Made by a program: the position numbers and the translations under genes. The notes beneath the pieces were generated by a model that saw nothing but the letters and a program-made list of their open reading frames with translations, ran no database searches and was not told where the DNA came from. From the NCBI RefSeq assembly GCF_003290185.1, contig NZ_QNFY01000013.1, forward strand, positions 1-64,000: a stretch of DNA of 64,000 nt. The letters run 5' to 3'. Source of the DNA: Chryseobacterium lathyri (GTDB taxonomy: Bacteria > Bacteroidota > Bacteroidia > Flavobacteriales > Weeksellaceae). Shown here in pieces: positions 43,326 through 53,129 of this stretch; the stretch's first letter is position 1; each line of letters begins with the position of its first letter.

Positions 43326-43389
43326 TAATGTTTAAATAGAAGTATGATCACTTTTGCTCATACTTCTATTAATCCATAGAACCAAGAAC

Positions 43390-43650
43390 ATGAAAAATTT
43401 CAAATTAATACTATTCGCGTCAATTAATATAGCATTGGCAGCTGCGCTGAACACAAAAATAAAGGTTACTTCGGAGGAATATGTTTTAATTGGCTCAACT
43501 TTTCATTTGATGTCTTCACGCCCTCCCGGAGTATGTGTAATCCAGCCTGGAGAGGTTTGTGATTATATAAAAATTAATCCTTCTGGCAGCAATGTTGATC
43601 CTTCCAATTTTGTCCCTAATACTATTAACGCAAAATGGGAAGAAGAATAA
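43390..43650 (+). CDS. DUF6520-family secreted peptide, copy 2
   Basis: 86 aa. Signal peptide, then EYVLIGSTFHLMSSRPPG, a CX7C pair and DYIKINPSGSN...DPSNF. Most of the mature region is conserved with copy 1 while the spacer between the cysteines differs. ATG 43390 is chosen over an upstream in-frame ATG because the signal peptide MKNFKLILF matches copy 1 there. Confidence 0.8.
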   Translation: MKNFKLILFASINIALAAALNTKIKVTSEEYVLIGSTFHLMSSRPPGVCVIQPGEVCDYIKINPSGSNVDPSNFVPNTINAKWEEE

Positions 43651-43697
43651 AAATTGCAAAGGGAAACATTTACAAACTAGACAATTAAAATAAATAT

Positions 43698-43744
43698 AGT
43701 GGCCGCTTCCTGTGTTTTCTAAGGCAAATAAAGGAAGCGGCTAC
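43698..43744. terminator. Convergent-gene hairpin
   Basis: GTGGCCGCTTCCT pairs with AGGAAGCGGCTAC with one mismatch across a 20-nt loop, between the DUF6520 and TlpA genes. Confidence 0.6.
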
Positions 43745-43749
43745 CATAT

Positions 43750-45105
43750 TTAAAGACATGAATTTATTAATTCAATTAGGTAATTCTCTTCTTTTGGAGT
43801 ATGAGGTTCAGGTGGACTTGCGCTAACAATCCGTCCATCTTTATCTATTAGAATTGTGTGAGGATAGCTTTTAATGTTATAATGTTCAATGATCTTTGAT
43901 TTACTTCCCTCATCATTAGTATACAAATCTATGCTTCCCGGATGCGTATATTTATGATTTTTTATTGAATTTTTCCACATTTTCTGATCCCTATCAATAC
44001 TTATGCTGACAAAAATTATATTTGGATTATTTTTAAAAAGTTGATAAATACCAGTCATTTTCTCATTTAATAGTTGGCACCAACCGCAACCTGTAAAAAA
44101 GAAATCTAATAATACTATTTTGCCCTTAAAATCACTTTGCCTAACTATATTTCCTGACGTATCTCTTAAAGCAAAGTCGTATGCTGGACTTTTTGGCGAT
44201 GAATTTGCTTTGAAATTTTTCAAGGCATCTATGCAATAATCAGTTTTAATAGTCTTTAAAACATCTGAAATTAAAGCAACATCCTGATTATTTTTGATGG
44301 ATTTATTAATAAAATATAATGTTAGTAATCGATCTCTCAATATATCATGAAAGTTTTTGTTAATATATTCAACAGCAGTTTGAGGTTCTAACTTTCTCAT
44401 CATAATTGCTTTCAAAATATAATTCAAGTAACCAGAAGACTCATTTAAAACCTTATCGGACATTCCTAGCTTGGACTCTGATTTTCTAATGAAATCTTCA
44501 TAGTTTACATACATAAAATCGAAATTAGCGTCAAACAAATAGTCCGCTTTTATAATTTGAAAGATATGTTTTTTGATTTTAGGCTTGAACTCCTTCAGTG
44601 CTTTTTTAACAATATTGCTTTTACCTTCTTTAAAAAAACTTAAGTTAGTTTGAGTTTTGCGCCAACTTTCAAAATCTTCCTCAATTTTATTCTTGAATTG
44701 AAGTTTTTCTTTTCCTCTACCCGAAAAGATTACCCGTTCATTATAAATTTTAATTTCAATATTATCGGATGGTTCAACGATTGAAGAAAGAAATAGAACT
44801 TTACCACTTCGAGTTATTAAATTAGCGTATAGAAAAGCTTGTTGTTTTTCGAATATAATCTTTATTGGTTCTCCAATTTTAGCTGAAATTGTATTCAATG
44901 GCATTGACAATTCCGCTGAGCCAATTCCCCAATTATTATCTCGATATGTTAGATCAACACTATCATTAGATAGTTGCTTGTCAAAGCTGACAGTAATAAA
45001 CGCTACTTTAGTTTCGTCCTTAGTTTTGTTTTTAGGTGCTGCTTTGCCATAATTGAGGGTTAGCAAACAATAGACTAAGGTCAATATTAAATATTTCATT
45101 TTCAT
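43750..45105 (-). CDS. TlpA-family disulfide reductase, C-terminal thioredoxin (copy 2)
   Basis: 451 aa. Signal peptide (LILTLVYCLLTLNYGKAA). The N-terminal 310 residues contain a beta-rich part (IVEPSDNIEIKIYNERVIF, SGRGKEKLQF) and helices; the thioredoxin domain covers about 320-451 with active site GCGWCQL and cis-Pro SYPHTILID. It is the last gene of the leftward cargo operon and a tandem relative of the next gene. It is probably exported and tethered near the SusCD complex; no lipobox Cys is evident. Confidence 0.87.
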   Translation of the reverse strand: MKMKYLILTLVYCLLTLNYGKAAPKNKTKDETKVAFITVSFDKQLSNDSVDLTYRDNNWGIGSAELSMPLNTISAKIGEPIKIIFEKQQAFLYANLITRSGKVLFLSSIVEPSDNIEIKIYNERVIFSGRGKEKLQFKNKIEEDFESWRKTQTNLSFFKEGKSNIVKKALKEFKPKIKKHIFQIIKADYLFDANFDFMYVNYEDFIRKSESKLGMSDKVLNESSGYLNYILKAIMMRKLEPQTAVEYINKNFHDILRDRLLTLYFINKSIKNNQDVALISDVLKTIKTDYCIDALKNFKANSSPKSPAYDFALRDTSGNIVRQSDFKGKIVLLDFFFTGCGWCQLLNEKMTGIYQLFKNNPNIIFVSISIDRDQKMWKNSIKNHKYTHPGSIDLYTNDEGSKSKIIEHYNIKSYPHTILIDKDGRIVSASPPEPHTPKEENYLIELINSCL

Positions 45106-45277
45106 ATATTTAGAATTTATGGATGAATATTCATTTCAATGTATGTAATTGAAATATGTATTCATACTAATTTTTCTACACTTTATTTTTACCTCGAACA
45201 ATCTTTTTATGGTTAGCAAATAATCATCAAGATTTGATCGATAATTACTAAGACGGCTATTTTTACAACTAAAATTT

Positions 45278-46804
45278 CTACAAAGCGGTCTTAATCATCT
45301 GAATTAGGGTTGTGCTATTCTTTTTATTATGTGGTTTTGGCGGGTTAGCACTAATTATTTTCCCATCTTTTCCTATTAATATGAGTGTGGGATAACCATA
45401 AACATTATAATGCTGAATTATTTTAGAATTCGCTCCATTCCCATTTGTATACAAATCAATGCTTCCCTTATGTGTATATTCTAAACTTCGCACAGAATTG
45501 ATCCACTCCTTCCTATCTTTGTCAATATTTACACTAACAAATTTGACATTTGGGTTATCTTTGAATAATTGCACAATTGGCGTCATTTTATCATTCAAAA
45601 TTTTACATGAGCCACAGCCGGTAAAGAAAAAGTCGAGCAAAACGACTTTTCCTTTAAAATCACTTTGTCTTACAACATTTCGCAGAGTGTCTGTCAGTTC
45701 GAATTCAAAGGCCACGCTTCCTGGTGAAGAATGACATAAAGATTTTCGGAGTATTTCAATACAGTTTTCTGAATTCATATGTTTCAAAGCATAAGAAATT
45801 GTCTCTACCTCTCGATCTGATTTGATTTTATTCTTAATAAGAAAGCGAGTCAACAATCTATCTCTAAGTAACCCTGAGTAATTATTAATTATATAATCAA
45901 CAATGGCTTTTGGGCTGTTGGTAATTCTAGTTTTAGGATTATACATCTGTGTTCTTATATCCTGCAATAAAAATTCGATTAACTCCTTAGATAAAGGATG
46001 CAAAACAGTATTTTTAAACGAGTGACGTATATAATTTGCTTTCTCTGGATTTATTTTATCAAGAACCATAAAGCTAGAGTCAGCATTTTCCTTTCCCTTA
46101 AAAATGATATAGTTAATACCATCATTAAAGGACTTAAGATATTCAGATTCGATTTTACTTAAGTAATCTAATTTTAATAATTCAAATATTTCTTGGGGTA
46201 TCCTCCCTTTATACTTATCTAAAAGAGTTAAAACAATCTGTTTCTTTTTTTTGTTGTATTGCAAGCTTTTAATGAAACCCTGTTTTGTTGATTCAACATT
46301 AAACTCTTCTGTAACTGCATTCGAAATATTATTTGATAATTCTGAAACTTTCGAAAGAGAATCGTCTCGGAAAAAATTCAATAATTCAAGCTCATTTTCT
46401 ACTTCTTGCACAAATTGATATTTCTCTTTGCCTCGTCCATCTATGATGATTCTATTTCTAAGTACATGAAAAACAATACTATCGTTTGGTTCAATTATAT
46501 TCTCAATTAGCAAAGGTCTACAATCGCCAATAGAAAGACTTCCATAAAGGAATTTTTCACCATTTTCAAAATTCATTTTTAGCTGGTAGCCAAGCTTACC
46601 ATTTATAATCTGCCGAGGAACCCCTGACAAATTACTCCACTGATTTTCCTGGTAGATAAGAAACAAACTGTCTTTGATAGAGTAGTTCCTTGAATGAACA
46701 TAAAATTGTGCTTTCGATATTTTTTTATCGCTTATTTTTAGCTGAGCTAAAACTATGTTTATGGTCAAAAAATTTAATATAATGAATATTAGTGTTTTTT
46801 TCAT
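45278..46804 (-). CDS. TlpA-family disulfide reductase, C-terminal thioredoxin (copy 1)
   Basis: 508 aa. Signal peptide (LIFIILNFLTINIVLAQ). Same layout as the 43750 protein: beta-rich IEPNDSIVFHVLRNRIIID with GRGKEKYQF, a helical middle, then thioredoxin about 375-508 with active site GCGSCKI and cis-Pro GYPTLILIG. Its start codon overlaps the SusD stop by one base, so it is coupled to the SusCD genes. The two copies differ in the CxxC dipeptide (GS versus GW), which usually changes redox potential. Confidence 0.88.
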   Translation of the reverse strand: MKKTLIFIILNFLTINIVLAQLKISDKKISKAQFYVHSRNYSIKDSLFLIYQENQWSNLSGVPRQIINGKLGYQLKMNFENGEKFLYGSLSIGDCRPLLIENIIEPNDSIVFHVLRNRIIIDGRGKEKYQFVQEVENELELLNFFRDDSLSKVSELSNNISNAVTEEFNVESTKQGFIKSLQYNKKKKQIVLTLLDKYKGRIPQEIFELLKLDYLSKIESEYLKSFNDGINYIIFKGKENADSSFMVLDKINPEKANYIRHSFKNTVLHPLSKELIEFLLQDIRTQMYNPKTRITNSPKAIVDYIINNYSGLLRDRLLTRFLIKNKIKSDREVETISYALKHMNSENCIEILRKSLCHSSPGSVAFEFELTDTLRNVVRQSDFKGKVVLLDFFFTGCGSCKILNDKMTPIVQLFKDNPNVKFVSVNIDKDRKEWINSVRSLEYTHKGSIDLYTNGNGANSKIIQHYNVYGYPTLILIGKDGKIISANPPKPHNKKNSTTLIQMIKTAL

Positions 46805-48189
46805 TACCGAATGTTTTGAATTAATGGATTAAGATTAATTTCCACTGGAGGGATTGGAAAGACATATCTAGGACTATTAGGTTCTATTTTATAATTTTCA
46901 CCAGCAATTGTTCTTGTGATAGTTATAGCATTTTTAGAATCGAGATTGAACCTTCTTAAATCTTCCCATCGTAGATTTCCAGTAAACGGGAGCTCTTTTC
47001 TGCGCTCTAAAATTATTAATGATAGGGCTTCGTCACTATTTTGGACTGATTTATCTATATAAGTACTTATACCGTTTTCCTTTTTCCAACGATATTTAAG
47101 TAATAAATTTAAATCACTAATTGCTTCTTTAAAACTACCCAATCGTGCCAATGATTCAGCTCGGATTGTAAGAATCTCATTTAGAGCAATACCGCAGAAA
47201 AATGCAGTCCCTCCTGTATAGCGTCCTCCAAAGTTAACCGTCCCATTTGCGTTTAATCTATAAAATACTTTGCGACGTAAATCGTTAGGTTCATAACTGT
47301 CCAGTAATTCTTTAACTACCGCCATGTTCTGCCTATTATTAAAATTATAATTGTTTGTTTCTCCATAAAAAATAATTTCCGGATTATTATTTCGGATTGT
47401 AGGAAATGGAAAATTTACTGTGGTACTTAAAATGTTGAAATCTAAAAGTTCGATGTTTCTAGCCAGCACAAGGTCAGCAAACTCCTTTGCTTTTTGATAA
47501 TTTTGAGTATTAAAGTATACCTTTGAAAGCATTCCTTGCGCCGCAGGTTTTGATGGTCTTGTTTTAAAATCCACTTTAGTAGGTAGTAATGATTCCGCCT
47601 CCAAAAGATCTTTAAAGATCTGATCATAGGTTTCTTTTAATGTGGAACGTTGAGGTAAATCATTAACATCAGAATTCAATTTTAAAGGTAACCCTAAATC
47701 TGATGAAGCAGAGGTTTCTTTGTATTGTTTCGAATATATTTGTGCTAGTTGATAGTAAGCAAATGCCCTAAAAAATAAAGCACTTCCTTTAATTTCTAGC
47801 AGCCTAATATCCTTAGTTTTAAACTTTTCTACACCTTCAATAACCACATTAGCATATTCAATAACTTTATATGGGTTGGTCCAATCACTTGCTAATAAAT
47901 TCCCTTCATATATATCCTGAGCCCACTTATAGGCATTTCTTTCCATCACTGTCCCAGAAGTTGTTGCTATTTGGTCTAAAACATAGGAGTTATCTGCCCC
48001 AATAATTCCAATTGCTGGATAGCCCACATTCATTACATCTGTGTTATCCAATAATGCTTGGAAATCGTCTGCTGTCGAAGGTATAATATCTGACTTACCA
48101 GATTTCTTTTCTAACCATTCATCTTGCTTTTTGCAACTTAAAAGCAATACTCCATATAAAATATAAATTATAATATTTTTCATCATCAT
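46804..48189 (-). CDS. RagB/SusD-family outer membrane lipoprotein
   Basis: 461 aa. Lipobox LLLSC (Cys about residue 17-18), then SusD-like domains with DWTNPYKVIEYANVVIEG, GSALFFRAFAYYQLAQIYSK and, near the C terminus, ILERRKELPFTGNLRWEDLRR. Any of the three ATG codons at 48183-48189 could be used; the frame continues upstream only into susC. It starts one base after the susC stop and ends by overlapping the TlpA gene. Confidence 0.91.
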   Translation of the reverse strand: MMMKNIIIYILYGVLLLSCKKQDEWLEKKSGKSDIIPSTADDFQALLDNTDVMNVGYPAIGIIGADNSYVLDQIATTSGTVMERNAYKWAQDIYEGNLLASDWTNPYKVIEYANVVIEGVEKFKTKDIRLLEIKGSALFFRAFAYYQLAQIYSKQYKETSASSDLGLPLKLNSDVNDLPQRSTLKETYDQIFKDLLEAESLLPTKVDFKTRPSKPAAQGMLSKVYFNTQNYQKAKEFADLVLARNIELLDFNILSTTVNFPFPTIRNNNPEIIFYGETNNYNFNNRQNMAVVKELLDSYEPNDLRRKVFYRLNANGTVNFGGRYTGGTAFFCGIALNEILTIRAESLARLGSFKEAISDLNLLLKYRWKKENGISTYIDKSVQNSDEALSLIILERRKELPFTGNLRWEDLRRFNLDSKNAITITRTIAGENYKIEPNSPRYVFPIPPVEINLNPLIQNIR

Positions 48190-48190
48190 T

Positions 48191-51100
48191 TTATTTAAAA
48201 GTAGTTCGGATTCCAATGGAAATCGTAGTTGGATTTGGATATGTATTAAAACCGGAATAATAGAACTCACTAATGTCGGGATCAATACCTTTTTTATTTT
48301 TTCGCCATAATATTCCGATATTATTTATATAACTGTAAACCTGCAATGTAGAGAATGGCAGACTCTGGAGTGATTGTTTATTAAAATCATAACTTAGACT
48401 AAGATCCTGTAGTCGTATATGGTCAGCTTTTTCAATCAGAGATTCGGAACTTTGATAAAAAGTATTACGATTGTAATTGAAATCATATAAAACAGAGGGA
48501 ACTGTAGTACGCGTTTCATCTCCAGGGTTTTGCCATCGGTCTTGAAATTCTTGATTAACACTTCCGTCTGCAATAACATTTGCATAAACTAATGATGTAG
48601 ATTTCCGTCGGAAATAGTGTCCAAATTTGAAAGTAATATTAGCGGATAATGAAAATCCTTTATATGAAAAGGAGTTTCTCAAAGAACCGAAGTGTGTGGG
48701 TCTTGATGAACCGTGATAAATTATATCATCTATGCTAGAGGTTGTTATGATCTTAAGATAATCTTTACTTAATTCGCCGTTAAGAAATCCTTGGGGATCA
48801 CCATTTGTTGGATCAAGACCTGCAGATTTAAAACTATAAATACCAAATAAGCTGTTTCCTTCCTTAATATATAAGCCATAACGAGCGGGCCCACCAGTAT
48901 TGCTCGATGTCGATGTTAGATATTGCGAAGTATATTTTGTGTCATAAGATATTACTTTATCTTTATTATAACTTAATAGTATAGTCGTATTCCATTTAAA
49001 ATTACCATTAAGATTTACTGAGTTTAAATTAATATCAAAACCTTTTGTCTTAACAGTTGCTGCATTTCCTTTGTAAGAAGAAAACCCGGTTGAATGTGCT
49101 AACAAAGCATCCTCGATAAGATCAGTACCTAACTTCTCATAAATTTCAAATGAACCATTCAAGCGATTACCTTTAGATGAAAAATCTAAAGCTAGATTTT
49201 TATTTCTAATTTTTTCCCACCTTAATTCTGCGTTTGGGGCACTCGTGATGTAGGCAATTGGTAGTCCAGTAATTGGGCTGACATCATAGGTTGCCGTCAA
49301 ATAGGATGAGGCATTATATACATTTCCATTATATCCAAATGATGCCCTTAGTTTTAAATAAGGTATTAACGAAAATTTATAGAACGATTCTTTGCTGATA
49401 TCATAAGCAACACCAGTTGACCAAAGTGGTGTCATTTTATCATTTGTTTTCACTCCAAAAATGTTTGCACCATCTTTTCTTCCACTCAGCGATAAAGTAT
49501 ATTTACCTAAATACGTATAAGCGCCGTTTGCATAATAAGATATATATCTATTTGTATTACCTATAATTTTCCCAAGAGGAGACGGAAGAACCGTTGATCC
49601 AAGTGCCGATGGGTTGATTGGATAAGGAATATTATAATTTAAATTAGTTACAGAAGTTCCAAACTCATCATTGTAGCCATACAACGCTTTATCAGTACTC
49701 TCACTTACTATTTCTCTTACCTCAGATCCCGCAATTGCAGATACTAAATGTTTTTGTGAAAATTCTTTATTAAAATTCAGCTGTGTTCTGAAGTTATTGG
49801 AATACAATTTTCTGTCTGTTAAATAGAGAATTCCTCCTTTTGGAAAAGGGTATGTAAATGAGCCCTCACTAGATCGCTGGCTGTACATATTAACGAAATT
49901 TCTTGCTTCATAACTGTCGGGACTTCGGTAACCACGATTATTTCCGAATTCATTTTCATGCTGATATTGAATTTCAGCATTTAAGAAATCAGTGAAATTA
50001 TAACGGACAATGCCTCTTATAAGGATGTTATCAGTTTTAGTACTGGTATCATAAAGGTCTCTTTCTTGAATGGGCCTATATTTCCAATCTAAAAAGCCTA
50101 AATTTTGGCTATTTTCAAGATAACTGTCTCTTTTTCCATATGGTACTGCTAGCGGATTTTTACTATCATCAACAAAACTTATATATGGATACGGAGAAGT
50201 GTATTGATATCCAAATTTATTCTCACTCTTTGTATATAATACAGAACCTGTAATTTCCAAATTTTTAATGGGATGATATGTATTTGTAGAATTAATAGTA
50301 AACCTATTGTTTCCGGATTCATACAATGTATTACGGTTTTTGTCATATCCTATCGAAAGTGAATAAATAGCTTTTTCCGAACCGCCTCTAAAACCCAATG
50401 AATATTGTTGATTAATGCTGGGACGATAAAAATATTCGGATGTTTGGTCGCGAACATCAACATTTCTCAATCTATTTATTTGGTCAGTAATATTCTCATT
50501 TGAAGGATCGTTTCTTTGTTTCGATAAAAGCTCAACTACTGGTGATATTACAGGGTAGTAATTGTTATCGTTTAAATTGGGATCATAATACCCCTTATTA
50601 AAAAGAAACGTCTCGACATCAATAAATTCAGAGGATTTAAGAAAATTTCTTGAATATTTTAAATTTGGCCTTGCCCCTACGGTTAAATTTGAATTAAAAT
50701 CAATCTTTAAAGGTTGATTAAATTTTCCTTTTTTGGTACTGATTACAATGACACCATTCCCAGATCTCGAACCCCAGATCGAAGCAGCAGCAGCATCTTT
50801 AAGTACTGTGATGCTTTCAATGTCATTTGGATTTATATTATTAATATCTCCTTCATAGGGAAAATTGTCAAGTACAACCAGAGGATCAGCGCTAACTTTA
50901 TCATCAATTGTAACCCTTCCTCTTATGCTTATTCCTAATTTTTCATTCGGAGGATTCAACCCTATTGGACCTGAAATTTTATTAAATATCAATCCACTTG
51001 TGACACCATCTAAACGATCTAAAATATTTGTACTAACCCGTCTATTTAATAGTTGGTTGTCGATTTGGACAAAGGAGCCTGTGGCTCTTTCTTTCGGTAT

Positions 51101-51793
51101 ATTTTGATATCCTGTTGATACAACATCAACGATATCAATGGTATTGTTGGAAGGATTCAAAAAAATGTTGTCAGCTGCGCTAGCGGATACTTCAGTTCTC
51201 GCATAGCCGATGTATGACACTTGTAAAACTGCATTATTGTAATTGGCAGGAATTTCAAATCTTCCGTTTGCATCTGTAAAAAAATCTACGGTTGTTCCTT
51301 TGATCCTAACAGAAGCGCCAGCAAGTGCTTCCCCTTTTTCATTGCTGACTTTTCCTTTGATGGGTTCCTGTTTTTTTTCTTCTGGAGTTTTTGGTTGGGG
51401 TTCCTTACCCCTATCCACGGAAATTATCACCTTACCATCAATGATATAACTAAATGGTTGACTGCTAAATATTGCATTCAAAACTTCTTTAATGTCTTTA
51501 TCCTGCGCAGAAATTGTGACGGTTTTTGCCATGCGCATATGTCTGTCACCTATGGCAAATGAATAACCAGACTGTTTCTGAACCTGTTGGATGACACTTT
51601 TAAACGGGGCGTCTTTTGAGAAAAGAACAATCTTCTGTGCTGTTACCTTGGTACATGCCAAGAATAAGAGTAAGAACATATAGAAGATCGTAGTTCTCAT
51701 GGTTGGTCTACTGTTAGAGTATGTGACAATGTATTGCTGATCTTTTCTGGGAATAGACTGCCGTTTACCATTGTCTTTAATGGTATAAATCAT
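48191..51793 (-). CDS. SusC/RagA-family TonB-linked outer membrane transporter with STN domain
   Basis: 1200 aa. N-terminal extension (1-31), signal peptide (IFYMFLLLFLACTKVTAQ), STN domain (about 55-115), carboxypeptidase-regulatory-like domain (about 145-215), plug (about 225-345 with SIRGRVTI and VLKDAAAASIWGSRSGNG), then barrel. The STN domain pairs it with the FecR/ECF sigma genes upstream. I use the start at 51793 because its leader (AACTAACCCTAACTCAAATG) resembles that of the susC at 4017. ATG 51700 would begin at the signal peptide and is the alternative. Confidence 0.92.
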   Translation of the reverse strand: MIYTIKDNGKRQSIPRKDQQYIVTYSNSRPTMRTTIFYMFLLLFLACTKVTAQKIVLFSKDAPFKSVIQQVQKQSGYSFAIGDRHMRMAKTVTISAQDKDIKEVLNAIFSSQPFSYIIDGKVIISVDRGKEPQPKTPEEKKQEPIKGKVSNEKGEALAGASVRIKGTTVDFFTDANGRFEIPANYNNAVLQVSYIGYARTEVSASAADNIFLNPSNNTIDIVDVVSTGYQNIPKERATGSFVQIDNQLLNRRVSTNILDRLDGVTSGLIFNKISGPIGLNPPNEKLGISIRGRVTIDDKVSADPLVVLDNFPYEGDINNINPNDIESITVLKDAAAASIWGSRSGNGVIVISTKKGKFNQPLKIDFNSNLTVGARPNLKYSRNFLKSSEFIDVETFLFNKGYYDPNLNDNNYYPVISPVVELLSKQRNDPSNENITDQINRLRNVDVRDQTSEYFYRPSINQQYSLGFRGGSEKAIYSLSIGYDKNRNTLYESGNNRFTINSTNTYHPIKNLEITGSVLYTKSENKFGYQYTSPYPYISFVDDSKNPLAVPYGKRDSYLENSQNLGFLDWKYRPIQERDLYDTSTKTDNILIRGIVRYNFTDFLNAEIQYQHENEFGNNRGYRSPDSYEARNFVNMYSQRSSEGSFTYPFPKGGILYLTDRKLYSNNFRTQLNFNKEFSQKHLVSAIAGSEVREIVSESTDKALYGYNDEFGTSVTNLNYNIPYPINPSALGSTVLPSPLGKIIGNTNRYISYYANGAYTYLGKYTLSLSGRKDGANIFGVKTNDKMTPLWSTGVAYDISKESFYKFSLIPYLKLRASFGYNGNVYNASSYLTATYDVSPITGLPIAYITSAPNAELRWEKIRNKNLALDFSSKGNRLNGSFEIYEKLGTDLIEDALLAHSTGFSSYKGNAATVKTKGFDINLNSVNLNGNFKWNTTILLSYNKDKVISYDTKYTSQYLTSTSSNTGGPARYGLYIKEGNSLFGIYSFKSAGLDPTNGDPQGFLNGELSKDYLKIITTSSIDDIIYHGSSRPTHFGSLRNSFSYKGFSLSANITFKFGHYFRRKSTSLVYANVIADGSVNQEFQDRWQNPGDETRTTVPSVLYDFNYNRNTFYQSSESLIEKADHIRLQDLSLSYDFNKQSLQSLPFSTLQVYSYINNIGILWRKNKKGIDPDISEFYYSGFNTYPNPTTISIGIRTTFK

Positions 51794-51848
51794 TACATTT
51801 GAGTTAGGGTTAGTTAATAGCTTTTATAAATTCAATTTTAACCCGCAG

Positions 51849-51873
51849 CCGTCCCGACTGGACCTCGGGACGG
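51849..51873 (-). promoter_or_regulatory. GC-rich hairpin between fecR and susC
   Basis: CCGTCCCGA and TCGGGACGG form a perfect 9-bp stem with a 7-nt loop. No U-run follows. It is the counterpart of the hairpin at 3927. Confidence 0.6.
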
Positions 51874-51917
51874 TATATTATTAAAAAACTACGGGCATAA
51901 ACACATATGAAACGTCT

Positions 51918-53066
51918 TTACTTGATGAACACCTCCTTTCCTCGGATTTCGGTTTTGACACCATAATTATTTTCTATTGCTTTCAGTACCGATGAAAGCT
52001 TTTCATTTTTATTAATGTTGATGTGAGCCTTTTCGCAGTTCTTAAAATTTCTGGGGTAAATAAAATCCACGTCGTACCAATTTTCTATATCGCTACCAAT
52101 TACTTCCAGACTAACACTTGATCCAATAATATTACCGTCTTTCCATCCTACATAGTCGTTCACATCAGTTTTTTGTTTTAAAATGATGTGATCTTGGACA
52201 ATGGCCTGCTCACCGGGTTTTAGTACTTCCGGAGATCCAGCATGGTTTAAAGTGACAGATACACTACCACGAATAAGGGTTGTGAATTGTACTTCGGAAT
52301 AAGCACGTAAATTGAAGGCAGTTCCAAGAACTTTGATCTGCTGCAAATCTGTTTTAACAATAAAAGGATTTGCCGGATTATGGGTTACTTCAAAATATCC
52401 TTCTCCTTTCAGTCGAACTTCTCTCTGTTTGCCTTTGAATGCTAAAGGGTACTGAAGAGAAGAATTAGCATTTAGCCATACTTTAGTGCCATCGGAAAGC
52501 GTAATCTGATATTGTCCACCTCTGGGCGTAATTAATGTAGCGGACTCAGCGTTGGCCACGTTTGCTACGCTTGTGCCATCAGTATAGGAAAATCCAGCAT
52601 CCGTGATAAGGATTCCCTGATGGTTATCTAAATTTATGGATTGACCTGTGGAAAGTTTAATTATTGCTTTATTAGAACCAGGAAGCACGTCAGTTCCAAA
52701 GGCAGTAAGCGTTGATTGAGGTTCTTTATCCCTATTGTTTATATAAACCCAAGTTCCTACACCAATGGATAAAACAAGGGCTGCTGCCACTCCTGCAACA
52801 CGGAAAAATTTAATTTTCCTTTTTTGTCTAATTTTTCTTTCAACGAGTTTAAACTGGAAGCTTGTATCAGTACTGAACTGCTCTTTTATTGCATTAGCAA
52901 GATTTTTATCATCTTTTAAATTCTCATAAAAGATCTTGTTTTTTTTATCCTTCTGCAGCCAATTATTAAACGTCTCGTGCTCATGAACTGTCAGAGGAAC
53001 TTCCTGAACAACTTTTTTGAGTATCGTGCTTATTTCAAAACTATTGTAGATATCCTGCCTTTCCAT
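51918..53066 (-). CDS. FecR-family anti-sigma factor
   Basis: 382 aa. Cytoplasmic sigma-binding region (1-80), one membrane helix (about 90-110, VAGVAAALVLSIGVGTWVYI), FecR domain (GGQYQITLSDGTKVWLNAN, GEGYFEVTHNPANPFIVKT) and a DUF4974-like tail (VIGSDIENWYDVDFIY). It lies between its sigma factor (63 bp upstream) and susC. Confidence 0.92.
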   Translation of the reverse strand: MERQDIYNSFEISTILKKVVQEVPLTVHEHETFNNWLQKDKKNKIFYENLKDDKNLANAIKEQFSTDTSFQFKLVERKIRQKRKIKFFRVAGVAAALVLSIGVGTWVYINNRDKEPQSTLTAFGTDVLPGSNKAIIKLSTGQSINLDNHQGILITDAGFSYTDGTSVANVANAESATLITPRGGQYQITLSDGTKVWLNANSSLQYPLAFKGKQREVRLKGEGYFEVTHNPANPFIVKTDLQQIKVLGTAFNLRAYSEVQFTTLIRGSVSVTLNHAGSPEVLKPGEQAIVQDHIILKQKTDVNDYVGWKDGNIIGSSVSLEVIGSDIENWYDVDFIYPRNFKNCEKAHININKNEKLSSVLKAIENNYGVKTEIRGKEVFIK

Positions 53067-53129
53067 TCGTCCTTTTTTTCTATAGAAACAGGAAAAAGGT
53101 ACAGTAGGACTAAAAGAATTTTAAAAAAA

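Noticed and set aside
43723-43731. GGCAAATAA match to the mnmE terminus, considered as right att of element B
   Set aside because: Only nine bases, inside the loop of a hairpin between cargo genes, with ICE backbone genes continuing beyond it.
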